A DNA stretch of 64,000 nt, from NCBI GenBank assembly GCA_030549335.1, contig CM060195.1, forward strand, positions 5,487,001-5,551,000, written 5' to 3'. Source of the DNA: Pontederia crassipes. Its lineage: Eukaryota > Streptophyta > Magnoliopsida > Commelinales > Pontederiaceae. A program made the translations under genes and the position numbers. The notes below the pieces were generated by a model. It ran no database searches, was not told where the DNA came from, and worked only from the letters and a program-made list of their open reading frames with translations. Below are positions 46,580 to 58,742 of this stretch, piece after piece. Numbering within the stretch: the first letter of the stretch is position 1; each line of letters opens with the position of its first letter.

Positions 46580-47959
46580 TTCTTTCTCACTCCTCGGTGC
46601 GCGCAAACTGCTACAACTTCCTACTATCTCTTTGTGGTTATCACCTCTGTCATTAGGGTCATTGCTGAAAAGCAAGCATGGTCATTGAAAAACTTTCCTA
46701 AAGTCTCGAGTTGAAGTAGTTCTACTTGAAAGATACCTACAAATTTTGAGTTCTTTTAGGATGTGATTCCTTAATATTATAATGATACGATTTATGTTCT
46801 CCTATGATCCATGAATATGCTAAAGATAATGCATCAATATCATGTCATTTTGGTATCCAAAACCTTGGTCAAAGTTAAAGAAAAATCACTTCTGTTGTGC
46901 TAAATTCTTTATGTGCATTGATTGTTAAAGTATAGTTAAATAATGAAAGCTTCATGTAGACCTAACAAAGTATAGTTAAAAGAATGAGGAATTTGTACAT
47001 TTCTTCCTAGGTATCTTTTATTGTCCCAAGATCTACATATATTTCATAGCTTATAGCGCTCCACTCGTCTTGGCTTGATCAGTTTTGACTCTATTGATAA
47101 TGAAAGTTCCTTGTGATCCATAATAAAATAGGTTGAGCACATCTAGGACAACACACATATGTATTGCAAATCACCAAAGAATGATGGTCAAAATGAAAAT
47201 AATGGTAAAGAATGAAAAGAAATATTGTATACATATTCTCTATTGATTCTTATCATGATTATTATTTTATATTACTTCTATTAAACTATCTTATCCAATT
47301 ATATTATCTCAATTGTATTATATTGCATGCTGAGTGTAATTGCTCATGGATCTTTCATGTTTCTATGTTTGAATTCCACAAGTAATTGAAGATACAAGGA
47401 AGATGTGTGCAACGATAAAAATTCATTGTGATGCAAGAGAAATTACATATATTTTTCTCTCATGTTCAGCATGCATTTATCCCATTGTTTGTTATGTTTT
47501 CATGCTCGAAAATATGCTTTATTATCGAAATACAACTTTTACGATTTCTCCACATCCATTTTATGAAAAAGAGATGTTTCATGTTTTGGCACTGCATTAT
47601 TGCTTTTATAAAGGTTTTTTATGCAAGGAGAGAGTAGCTTGGTCAAATGAAGCGTAAAATTTTGGGTGATCAATAGTAGGTGGAGGCACCCCAGGCAAAA
47701 GTGCTCCCATCGCAACACAGGAAAATTCAATGAGGCATCAGGGTTAAAAGTAGGAAACAGCTAGAGGGAGGCACCTTTCCACAGATTCTCTAGCAATAGA
47801 GGAAGGAAGCTTCCTTTTATACTTTATGGGTAGATATGGACAAGGGAGCAATTGAAAAGGTGGACAAATGGCAGGTTTGGACCCCATCATAAACTAGAAA
47901 GGGAGATAGTCAAGGAAGGAGGTTCAACATTCCACTTAGTATATTCCATTAGTTGACAA
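46580..47959. other. Flank shared with kinase segments, then unassigned DNA
   Basis: 46580-47135 matches 23052-23630 and 59818-60395. 47136-47660 has an 84-codon plus-strand frame (47403-47657) that I cannot assign. 47660-47960 is probably part of the U3 of the LTR that follows. No gene supported. Confidence 0.4.
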
Positions 47960-49436
47960 AATGGGCACAAAAAAATTTATTTCAACCATTAAAATAATAT
48001 TTATTATTATTATTTTAATATGAAAATAGATGATAAAATATTATGGAATTAAATAATTCCAAATTATATAGGAAAATTGGGGATAAGATTTATTACATGA
48101 TTATTTAATTAATTTCATAATTTATTTAAATAAGAATACATGTTAATTAGTTAAAAAGATGAATTAAAATATCAAATCTGTTTGGACTAGAAAATATTAT
48201 TAAATTTTAATTAGAAATTTCTGAACCCTATAAATAGAGGTATTAGGGCTGGCCATGTTGCGTGAAATTATTTTTCTCTCACCCAGCGCGGCACAAGCCT
48301 AACAGGACATCAAGGCACATTTTCGGACGATCTGTAGGTTTTTTGGCATGTCTTCTTAATTATTTGGGATGATTAATTGGGTGATACAGAGATAAGAGGT
48401 GAGGGAGTAAGATAATTGAAGAAAATAATGTAGGAAAAAAGGGGGATTTCTCAGGTGCAAGAATCAGGAGGGAAAAAAAGAAGAATGCAGCCACATGGAG
48501 AAGAAAGAAGAAATAGATATTTTCTTTTTTATTTATGATTTTTTATAATTTATTTATTGAATTTCTCGGCGAGGAAAAAAATTGGAGGCTAAGATTCAAA
48601 TGAAAATTGATGCTCCTCCATCCACCCACTCAGAGTCAAATTCCAATATCGAAGAAAAGTTGTGACAATTGATGAGTTATAGAGAAAAGATTTATCCTAC
48701 AAGATCAACTCATTAGCAATCTAAAATCACAATTGGCACAGTTGAAAGATCAATAGCCGGTTATTATTTATTCCCCTCCTCAGTCCCTGAATTTTAATAT
48801 TAAGTTTGATGTCATGCAGGCAAATTTTCAAACATTAGAGAAGAAAGTGGAGTTGGCTTCTCAGATTGCTTATGCCTCGGGAATAATATTGTGGATAAAT
48901 TTGTACCTATTATATGCCCATGTCACATGTAATATTTTAATCTAGGAAAAAGACGACCGAGGAAGAATTACTATCATAAGTCATGGACTACTCAGTGGAG
49001 GGTCAAGGAGACAAGTGAATATATTATGAAAGATGGACAAGTGAGAAGAAGAAATCCGCCTCCAGAAAGTCGAACAATCATCCCACCATTACTTCTAAAT
49101 CATTCATTGGTAGAAGGGAATACACTGTCGTCACCTCAGACATCACAAAATTCGATGCATTGGAAGCCCAAGGATCAAGCTCGACAAGAAGATCTAGTTA
49201 ATTCTTTCAAAGTGGAGGGACAATGCCTTGAGCACTATATTAGAGGTAAGATGAAAAAAGGTCACCTCGAGTCCCTTCCAGATATTTGAGGTAACAAAAG
49301 GGTAAAAGTCAAGCTAAAGACTATAACTTAGAACTATACTTTTAAACTTGTTTCCTCTTAGTTTTTAGTTTAGCCTTAGTATTGGATTCTTTAATTTATT
49401 TTAGTTAACATTAAAATTTGTTTAGATTGACATTGC

Positions 49437-49560
49437 TCCAGGTCACGGTCGTGCCTACATCTCTCATTGTCATGCCTACATCTCTCATGGTCGTGCCTAT
49501 TTTATTGGGCGCCAATGCCTCTATCACGGCCGTACCCTTGTAACACCACGGTCGTGATAG
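49437..49560 (+). repeat. Internal GGTCGTGCC repeat cluster
   Basis: Several copies of CATCTCTCATKGTCGTGCCTA plus CACGGCCGTACC and CACGGTCGTGATAG in the 3' region of the Athila-like fragment; same palindromic theme as in the LTRs. Confidence 0.65.
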
Positions 49561-50633
49561 TTCTGAAAATGAAGAAGTCCAAATCACGCTAGAAGAAGTC
49601 TTTGAGTCGTCTTTTGAAGCAATATGTCCTACATAGAAATCATCGGGTTGTCTCTACTCCTTTTGAATTTTATCATATATTATTATTATTATTATTTCAA
49701 AGTTTTTTTTGTGTACAGGCCTAACACTGGGGCAGTGTTAGGTTCAAGCTTGGGGGAGGGACTTAGTCTTGTTTCAATTGCATGGCATGTCTATTTTCAA
49801 CATTTTAAGTCGATCATCTTATTTTGTTTGGCATGCATCTAATTATGAAAATTTTTTAAAAAATAAAATTTTGTGCTATCTCATTTCTTCTTGTTTACTA
49901 TTTTATTGTCTGAAAGCTTATTTTCAGAGCATTGCTTAATCTATGAAATTCAATCATTGTTTCTTTTTATCGGGTATTACTAGAGTATTGGGATTTGGAT
50001 TGAGTTTGTTGCTAAGTAGAAGGACTAGCTTTTAAATGATCAATTTTTCTATTATTTACTATGAAGTTAGTCTTGATTATAATTGCATCTTTATTGAAAA
50101 CATTAAGTCTTTTTGAAGCTTATAATTATGCTATATAATTTTAATGTTAAAATGAAAATGAAAAGAGGGCTAGTTGAGCTCCAACAGTTAATTAAAAAGT
50201 ATAAAGTATCCTCTGGAACCTTGGTGTGTCTGAGTAATTAGACCCGTAGGGGATTCTTGCCTGGCGACCTAAGGGCATTTGCTCTGAGATCCGTCGGTCG
50301 AACCCGTTACATGGACCACTTTGTGCAATATGGAGGATTACTAAATTCTTAAGTAATGAAAAAAATTATTAATGCTGAAATGTGAAATGATAATAGTATG
50401 AAAATAAGTTCTTGTGGTTCAATATTGATACTCTTATGAGATTGACTAATATTATTTGTAGATATACAGGAAAGGCATGCTTGAATGCTAAGAATTCTGC
50501 AAGGTTGGGTATTGATTGAGAATAGATAGTATGGTGATGGTCGTGTAAAAGAATAGTGGGAGAACATGATGGAGCTCTATGCCTTATCTAAAATCTGCTT
50601 GAGGACAAGCAAATTATTAAGCTTGGGAGTATT

Positions 50634-51988
50634 TGATGCACGAAAAATCATGCATTAGTTTAGGCCATTTGATTAACACTTTAGAATATTTTTATGTCTA
50701 CAAAAGAGGAGTTTTGATTTGTTTTCATATAATTTCCTTTAAATTTAATTTTTACCTAAGTCTGGAAATTATTCATGGCAGAATATGAGAAAACATCGAA
50801 GTCAAAGTAATAAAATGCCTTAAAATAGCTCAGAAGACTGTCACGGCGGTGACAATTTCTATCATGGCCGTGACAAAGAGATTTTCCAGCAGAAAATTGG
50901 CTTACTGTCACGGCCATAACAGTTTCTATCATGGCCGTGACAGAGAGATTTTTCAGCAGAAAATTGGCTTACTTTTCAGCCTTGACAACCTTCTGTCACA
51001 ACCGTGACAGAGTCTTTCATGGCCGTGATGGCGATCGGTTAAACAATTTTAAAGTCATTTTTATCCACTTTTTATCAACTTTCCTTTGGGGATGAGAAAA
51101 TCTATAAAAGGGGGCAGAAGATGGCCTGGAAAAGCATCCATGAAGCATAGATTTGAAGCATGTAAAGAGGAGAAGTTCGAGAACAATAGCAAAACTCTGT
51201 TGAAAACTCGCGAGAGCACGTGCACAGTGGCTGCCAGAGTTCTTTGTTTTCTTTTCCCAATCATTTACATTAGATTTGATGTTGTTATTCTCAGATTTAT
51301 TTCTTTATTAGGGTCATCTTAGTTGAACCATATTTATGTTTTGAAGTTTTTCTTCATATTAGTTTAATTTGAATCTTTAATAGCATCGCAGTTTCATGTA
51401 TAATGCTTTCCTTCGATTCCATGAAATATGATTTGATTGCTATATGAGATGTGATTATTTTCATAATAGTTTTTAGGATTGATCTTATTTATTGCATGCC
51501 ATATTACGGAAATCGAAAGCGACCTACTTTGTGTAGTTATTTAGGTGACTTGAGAAAGCCCTTAATATAAATTTCGTTTCAATGTATCTTATGATTAATT
51601 AAGTAAATTAAAAATCAAAAGGATTGATTTATTCTAATTATTAATAAGATAGTAGTTAAAGTCTGAAACATTAGTTAACTAATTTTGGGAATTCACTTTA
51701 CTATTGATTCAATTAATTCTAAGTTAAGAAAATTTCATTATAATTTAGTGGTGATAATTAGGTGCCTTAATCATAAAATCATTATTTCTCTAGGCGATCA
51801 TTTTTTATTTTTATTATTTTCTTTTTATTGACATATGAAATCATATATTATTTTAATTTCTCAATTAACAAGGTTAAAATAAAAGCAAAGTTAGTAACCG
51901 TTCTCGTGGGAACGATAACTCTACTCATTCACTTTATTACTTGAGCGACTAGTGCACTTGCTAGCGTTTGCTATCAATTCTACATGCA
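50634..51988 (+). mobile_element. LTR of second Athila-like fragment
   Basis: TGATGCACGA to TACATGCA, 1355 bp. TATAAAAG at 51103-51110. U3 contains a 67-bp tandem duplication (50839-50905 and 50906-50972) built around CATGGCCGTGACA. The 3' part TTACTTGAGCGACTAGTGCA matches the LTRs at 42012 and 8952. Confidence 0.75.
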
Positions 51989-53526
51989 TTACTCGAGTTC
52001 AATAGAATCCAGACCAAATTATAATAGGAACTGGACCGAGTTCCATGAACTCGGCCCGGGTTCTCATAGGCATGGCCCAGGTCCTCTTACCTGAGTGAGA
52101 CATGACATAAGATTATAGAACCGAACTAGGTTCTGGCTTATCCGGCTCAGATTTTTAAGACTCAGTGATAATGGATTGGAACCGAGCCAATATGGCTCGG
52201 GTTCTGATATGAAAAATGGAGAAAATAAAATAGATGAACCCGCTCGAAATTGTCCTAACGAGGGCTGGATTTTGAGGGTTTAAAATACATTTTTAAACAA
52301 TTGAGGTTAATTGCACTATTTAATAGCATTGATTGTTCCTGACCATGCATTGATATGTATTGGTCAATTGATTGTGATTGTTATGTTGATTGAAGTTAAT
52401 CAGTTATAATTGTAATATGTTAATTAATAATAATTGATTATGGATTAATGACCTATTGTTCAATTAGCATAAATTGATAAATAATGGAATTATTAATATT
52501 GGTTGTGCATCGTCCATGTGATGATATGGAAAATTTTTATATGGAATTGTAAATTGATAATTGAGGTCATTATGGTCGATGGAGTCACTTATGATCGATA
52601 GAGGCCCTCATGGTCGATAGAGATCTTTGTGATCGATTAAGACCCATTAGGTTGATAGAGGCTCATGGAGTCTATTGTTGATGCATCATAGTTAATGGAG
52701 GCCCTTGTGGTCGATTGAGGCCTTTATGGTTGATGGATGCTCATGGAGTCGATTGTTAATAGAGGCATTGTGGTCGATTGAGGCCTTTATGGTCGATGGA
52801 TTTCCTCGTGGTCGATGGATGTGTTCTTAATTGAATTGGATTGTTAATTGAATTGCATCGTTGATTGAATTGCGCCTGCTGATTGATAATTGAATTGCTC
52901 CCTAGTGGATGATGGAAAATTGAGTAGACAAATTGTTAATAGAAATAATAATTGATATTTTTTTTATTATGACATTCATCGGCCTATGGCCAATTGATAA
53001 TTGATTTAAGATATTGAATCGAATTGAATAGATATTGGTCATCAGTAATTGATGATATGGATAATCATTATGTTTGATCAAATTCTTTTATGATTTATTA
53101 TTTATTACTAATTGTTATTTATCCTGATCAATTGTTTATTGATAGTAACGATGTCGATTTTGATCGTGGTTCATATAGTTATTTTTATGGGTGACCCTAC
53201 GTACTGAGTTATCACATTGGGCTTTGTCCTCATATTTGGATCCATGCAGGTAATCGTGATGGTGGTGATGAGAGGGTTGGTGACTCCTCTGACAGGTGAT
53301 ATGCACATGGATATAGGGTCTATTATTATATAGACGTGAGCTCTAACTCACATGTTATTGGATATGGTATAAATAGCTTCCGCATATTGTAATAGAATGT
53401 TCTAAATTAGTCTTTCGCTTATGTAAGCTAGTTGATTGACTGGTCAAAGTCAAAGTACAGAATTAAGTGGTGTCACCGAGATAGTCTTTTGGGCAAGCGA
53501 AAGAAAAAAAATCTCAGGACATTACA

Positions 53527-53540
53527 AAAGTATCAGAGCC
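53527..53540 (+). other. Primer-binding site, slightly decayed
   Basis: AAAAGTATCAGAGCC directly follows the LTR end. TATCAGAGCC matches the tRNA-Met-type site; the leading TGG has become AAG. Confidence 0.7.
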
Positions 53541-53932
53541 TCACAATAGACACTTCTTAGCTATCTTTAATAGAATAGAATCCATGTGCACACATCATGA
53601 GCAACCACCGTGCCGTCAAGAAAAGTGTCAAGTAAGTTTTCTGAACCAAGATTTGCTTATGCAGCTAAATTGCAATATAGAATATAGTGCCTTTAATGCT
53701 ATGGATAAAGTAAGGGATGACGTAGATCCTTAGATGATGGAAATAGAATGGTTTCTTTGATGATATAAGAAAACACTTAAGGAGGTTATTCCTTTTGGAA
53801 TAACCAAAGTTCTAAGGAGGTTATTTTATATAGAATAACCCAAGTCATAAGAAGGTTATCCCTCGATGATATGTGAATATAATCAGCCTATTGTATCCTT
53901 ATTTATGCATATTGATATAGATCGCATCGAGG

Positions 53933-54990
53933 ATGGTCATTTCACAAAACGTGCCCCGTGGTCCAAGGAGTGGATCCCAATTGGCCAACCAGCAGACTCA
54001 AGACCCAATGGCAAATGAGCAACAAGCCCAAGATCCTTTATTGAATAATGATCGAACCAACGAGCATCATGAGGAACAATTGAGGCAGGGATCGCCACCA
54101 CATGGATCCCACTCCATCACTAGGAGTGATGATCTACCACCTTATCAATATCAAAATAATAGTATTGAGAGGTTTCTCAAGTTGCAACCCCCTCACTTTG
54201 ACGGAAAGGGTGACTTTGAGGATGTAGAGAGGTGGGTAGAAGAATTAGAGCAGATTTTCCTAGAAATGGATTGTGGTGAGGATCGCAAGATGATTTAGGC
54301 CACCAGAAAGTTGATAGCTGAAGCAAGAGATTGGTGGAAAGCTGCCAAGCTCACAATATTCTCCAGTCAGAGTTACATCACCTGGGGAGAATTTAATAAG
54401 GCCTTCGAGGATAGATACATTCCTGCCTATGAGTGAGGCAAGAAGCAGAATGAATAACTCATGCTACAATAGGGTAGTATGACCATCAAGCAATACCTAA
54501 CCAAGTTTCTGAACTTGGAGAAGTACTCGACCCTGCAACAGACAGAGTTGGATAGAGTAAAATGTTGGGTTGATGACCTCAAACCAAGCCTCCGAGAAAG
54601 AGTGAAGGGGGTAACTGCCAGACCCTTCAATTTGTCAAAGAATTCACCATATATTTGGAAGATGGTGATAATGAAAGCGACAAGAACCAAAGTCAAACAC
54701 TTGCCAACCAACAAAACACGCAAGAAGTACTGAATGTTTTGGAGGACAAGCAAATTGCAAACAATCGAGATCAAGATCGATCTCGAAAAGAAATAGATCA
54801 TATGAGGAACAAGATCAAGATGGACCAATTGTGGGGTCCCAAAAACAAAGGCAGATTAGAGAGCCTTATCCGTATTGTCGGCGACTACATTCGGGCGAAT
54901 ATCATAAGACTTGAGCTTGTCTAAACTGTGGGAGACAAGGACACTTTGCTCGTGATTGTTCAGAGCCAAAAAGAAATCAATGAAGAAAAA
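53933..54990 (+). pseudogene. Tekay-like gag, broken
   Basis: Begins MVISQNVPRGPRSG, then the gag core IERFLKLQPPHFDGKGDFED, a stop at 54296-54298, continued as ARDWWKAAKL and FNKAFEDRYIP, another stop, YLTKFLNLEKYSTL, and finally a CCHC zinc knuckle CLNCGRQGHFARDC (54918-54959) that is intact. The latter is followed by a stop at about 54980. No protease, reverse transcriptase or integrase follows before the LTR at 55221, so most of the element is deleted. Confidence 0.82.
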
Positions 54991-55220
54991 TGGTGATGGT
55001 CCTACCCTACTGCCGAAGTATTGTTATAGAATGAATGATAGACAATTGTAATGGGAGTTCAAATAAACATAGATAACTAATTTCCCCTTTTTGAGTAAAT
55101 TAGTATTGATGACAATTGATAACGAACATGAATGTTTCTTTAAGGAGCTTATTGACTAAATTTTAGATTGGTCAAATTCTCTTTCGTAAAATTCGAGTAC
55201 GAATTTATTTTTAAGTTATT

Positions 55221-57727
55221 ATGTAATACCCCAAGATTTTAATAAGGGTAATAAAGTAATTTACACAAAGTTAATGGAAAAAAGGAAAAAAAGGAAAAAG
55301 GAAAAGAAAGAAAGATTAAATTCCATTGGGAGTAGAAATCATAATTAGATTGAGATTAGGAATTTTAATTTGATTTGAGGTTTAAAAGAATGTTTAATGG
55401 ATATAGGACTCCCAAATATGATAGGACTGAAAGTCTTATGACTAAGAAATATTTCAACCATTAAAATAATATTTATTATTATTTTAATATGAAAATAGAT
55501 GACAAAATATTGTGGAATTAAATAATTCCAAAAATATAGGAAAATTGGGGATAAGATTTATTACATTATTATTTAATTAATTTCAGACGATCTGTAGGTT
55601 TTTTGGCATGTCTTCTTAATTATTTGGGATGATTAATCAGACGATATAGAGAGAAGAGGAGAGGGAGTAAGAGAATTGAAAAAAATAACGTAAGAAAAAA
55701 AAGGGGGATTTCTTGGGCGCAAGAATCAGGAGGGGAAAAAAAGAAGAATGCAGCCACGTGGAGAAGAAATAGATATTTTCTTTTTTTATTTATGATTTTT
55801 TTATAATTCATTTATTGAATTTCTCGGCGAGGAAAAAATATAAAATATAAAGGAAAAGGATTGGGAGTAATTGCTGGTCGAAATTCGGCATTGCCGCAAC
55901 CAACAGACGATCGAAAATAGAGTTAATTTTTCAACCAATTTGAGGTACGTAAGGGGATCCCCATGGCATCGATTTTCCTCGATATGGACCTAGAACTCTT
56001 CTCCATTTTATGGAGATTACATTGTATATTGTTTGCATCTATTATATATGGTATGACATAGATAGAATGATCGAAAGTTATCGGAAACACAATTTACTAA
56101 TGACGATAGAACTCGGCTCGAGTTTTGTTCTACCCGACCCGAGTTCAATAGAATCCAGACCAAATTATAGTAGGAACCGGACCGAGTTCCATGAACCCGG
56201 CCCGGGTTCCCATAGGCGTGACCTAGGTCCTTTTACCGAAGTGCAACACGAGATTACATTATAGAACCGAATCGAGTTCCGACTTATCCGGCTTAGCTTT
56301 CGAAGTCTCATTGATAATGGATTGGAACCGAGCCAATATGGCCCGGTTTCTGATATGAAAAATGGAGAAAATAAAATAAATGAAAACTCGAGTTTGTCCT
56401 AACGCGGGCCAAATTTTGAGGGTTTAAATATATTTTTAAACAATTGAGGTTAATTACACTATTTAATAGCATTGATTGTTCCTGACCATGCATTGATATG
56501 TATTGGTCAATTGGTTGTGATTGTTATGTTGATTGAAGTTAATCATTTATAATTGTAATATGTTAATTAATAATAATTGATTATGGATTAATGACCTATT
56601 GTTCAATTGGCATAAATTGATTAAAAAAATGGAATTATTAATATTGGTTGTGCATCGTCCATGTGATGATATGGAAAATTGCTATTATGGAATTGCAAAT
56701 TGATAATTGAGGTCGTTATGGTCGATGGAGGCCGTTAGGTCGATAGAGGCCCTCGTGGTGGATAGAAATCTTTGTGATCGATCGAGACCCATTGGGTCGA
56801 TAGAGGCTCATGAAGTCGATTGTTGATGCATCATAGTTAATGCTTGTAGTTGCTTGAGGCCTTTATGGTCAATGAAAGCTCATAGAGTCAATTGTTAATA
56901 GAGGCCTTGTGGTCGATTAAGACCATTGTGGTCGATGCAGGTCCTCGTGGTCGATGGAGATCCTTGTGATCGATTGAGGCCCATTGTGGTCCATGGAGAC
57001 CGGTATGGTCGATGGATGTGTTCTTAATTGAATTGGATTGTTAATTGAATTGCATCATTGATTGAATTGCGCCTGCTGATTGATAATTGAATTGCTCCCT
57101 AGTGGATATGGAAAATTAAATAGATAAATTGTTAATAGAAATAATAATTTATAATGGTTTATTGTGGCATTCACCGACCTATGGCCAATTGATATTGATT
57201 TAAGATATTGAATCCAATTGAATGGATATTGGTCATCAGTAATTTGGTAATCATAATGATTGATCAAATTCTTTTATGATTTATTATTTATTACTAATTC
57301 TTATTTATCCTGGTCATATATTGTTGTGGATATTTGTTTATTGATAGTATTGATGTTGACTTGACCGTAGTTCATATAGTTATTTTTATGGGTGACCCTA
57401 CATACTGAGTTATCTCATTGGGCTTTGCCCTTGTATTTGGATCCATACAGGTAATCGTGATGGCGATGGTGAGACGGTTGGCGACTCCTCTAAAAGGTGA
57501 CATGCACATGGATATAGGGTCCATTATTGTATAAACGTGGACCCTAACCCATAGGTTATTGGATATAGTATAAATAACTTCCGCATATTATAATAGAATG
57601 TTGTAAATTAGTCTTTCGCTTATGTAAACCAGTTTATTGACTAGTCAAAGTTAAGGTGTAGAATTGAGTGACGTCGCCGAGATAGTCTTCTGGGCAGGCA
57701 AAAGAAAAAAAATCGTGGGGCGTTACA
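55221..57727 (+). mobile_element. Tekay-like 3' LTR with internal deletion
   Basis: Starts TGTAATACCCC and ends GGGCGTTACA. Left of 55584 it matches 47975-48112 (U3). Right of that point it matches 48329 onward and 18816 onward. About 216 bases, including the TATA box seen in the 5' LTR, are missing at the join. The right part belongs to the large duplication. Confidence 0.65.
56712..57020 (+). repeat. GGTCGAT minisatellite, copy 2
   Basis: Same array as at 19942-20250, with point differences. A third, shorter version is at 52565-52825. Confidence 0.75.
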
Positions 57728-58742
57728 TCCTCATTGCTGATGTATAACTAAACCAACCACGTAGTTGCCGGGGGACTGTGTTCGTACCTAAACTCATTTT
57801 AGGTGGTAGAATCGTATCGTAAACTCGATATATAAATACGTAGAGTTTAAATATAATATTAATTTAATGATTATAATTTTTAAAGACACATCAAGTATAA
57901 TAATAAATATTAAAAAAAGATATAATAACATGGATACTTCATATGTTGAAATTAACAAAATAAAAACTCACAAAATTTTCATTTCAATACATTCTAAGAT
58001 TATGTTGTAGAGTATATTAGATTTGTATTATGATTCTTCTTTAATTTGTAAAAAAACAATAATGTAATTTTATACTATTTTGTTGAGGTCCAATGTAATG
58101 CTCAGTCTGTCTTAAAACAAAAAGGAGGAAAAGATAAAACTTGAAATCGAATTGGGGAAAGAAAAAAAGGAAAATATTTAAAACCATCTAGAGATAAGTC
58201 CAACTCAAATTCATCTTCCCTTTCCTCGATAAAAATCCTAACAAACGTACCCTCCTTGTTGGTTTTTCCCCTCACGCACGTCTTTCTCCCCCTTTTGTTT
58301 TCTCTCTCCCCGAATTTGAGGGGCACCAACACTTGTAGGTGGACTTCCATGTAGGGCACGATAGAGGGTAGGGATGATGACCACCATGCTCCCAAACTAA
58401 GGGAAATGACCTCGCGAGCTTTCGATGAAAACTTCACAAGGTATGTGATTAGGGTAAATTCATAAAAAAAAATCTTGATTTTAGACTTGAACCATGTTGT
58501 TTGTAATCCTGGGTAACCCCTAGTCATATTTAAATGATTTATATTGATGCTTATCATTGACAATATCGATCAGATCGTCCACTTGGAAACAACACTTTTT
58601 GTCGCATTACAGAACTCGACCCGGGTTCATTGCAACCCGACATAGTTAGGACCTTGCTCAAACCGAGTTCATCTGAACTCGGCTCAGTTCCGCCATTCCC
58701 GAGTTCTCCGAGCTCTGGCATCAGGATGAACCCGGGCTAGAT
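57728..58742. other. AT-rich spacer, copy 2
   Basis: Matches 20962-21975. The minus-strand open frame (58563-58102) is 153 codons here against 111 in copy 1, because of one extra A near 58465. Not recognised; probably not a gene. Confidence 0.4.

Larger units (their letters stand above)
48586..51988 (+). mobile_element. Second Athila-like fragment with 3' LTR
   Basis: The 3' part of an Athila-like element: a decayed open frame (49026-49289, unassigned), TTCAAGCTTGGGGGAGGG at about 49743-49760, the conserved AAAAGAGGGCTAGTTGAGC block at 50161, a polypurine region (TTGAGGACAAGCAAATTATT, then AAGCTTGGGAG) at 50609-50630, and an LTR at 50634-51988. Gag, pol and the 5' LTR are missing. Confidence 0.75.
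47960..53526 (+). mobile_element. Tekay-like 5' LTR, interrupted by Athila-like DNA
   Basis: Two parts, 47960-48585 and 51989-53526. The first has the U3 and TATA box (CCTATAAATAG, near 48231-48239) and a block matching 18816-19080. The second matches 19365-20961 and ends GACATTACA before a primer-binding site. About 285 bases present in the other copies are missing between the parts. Its true left end (expected TGTAATACC, as at 55221) was not located. Confidence 0.65.
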
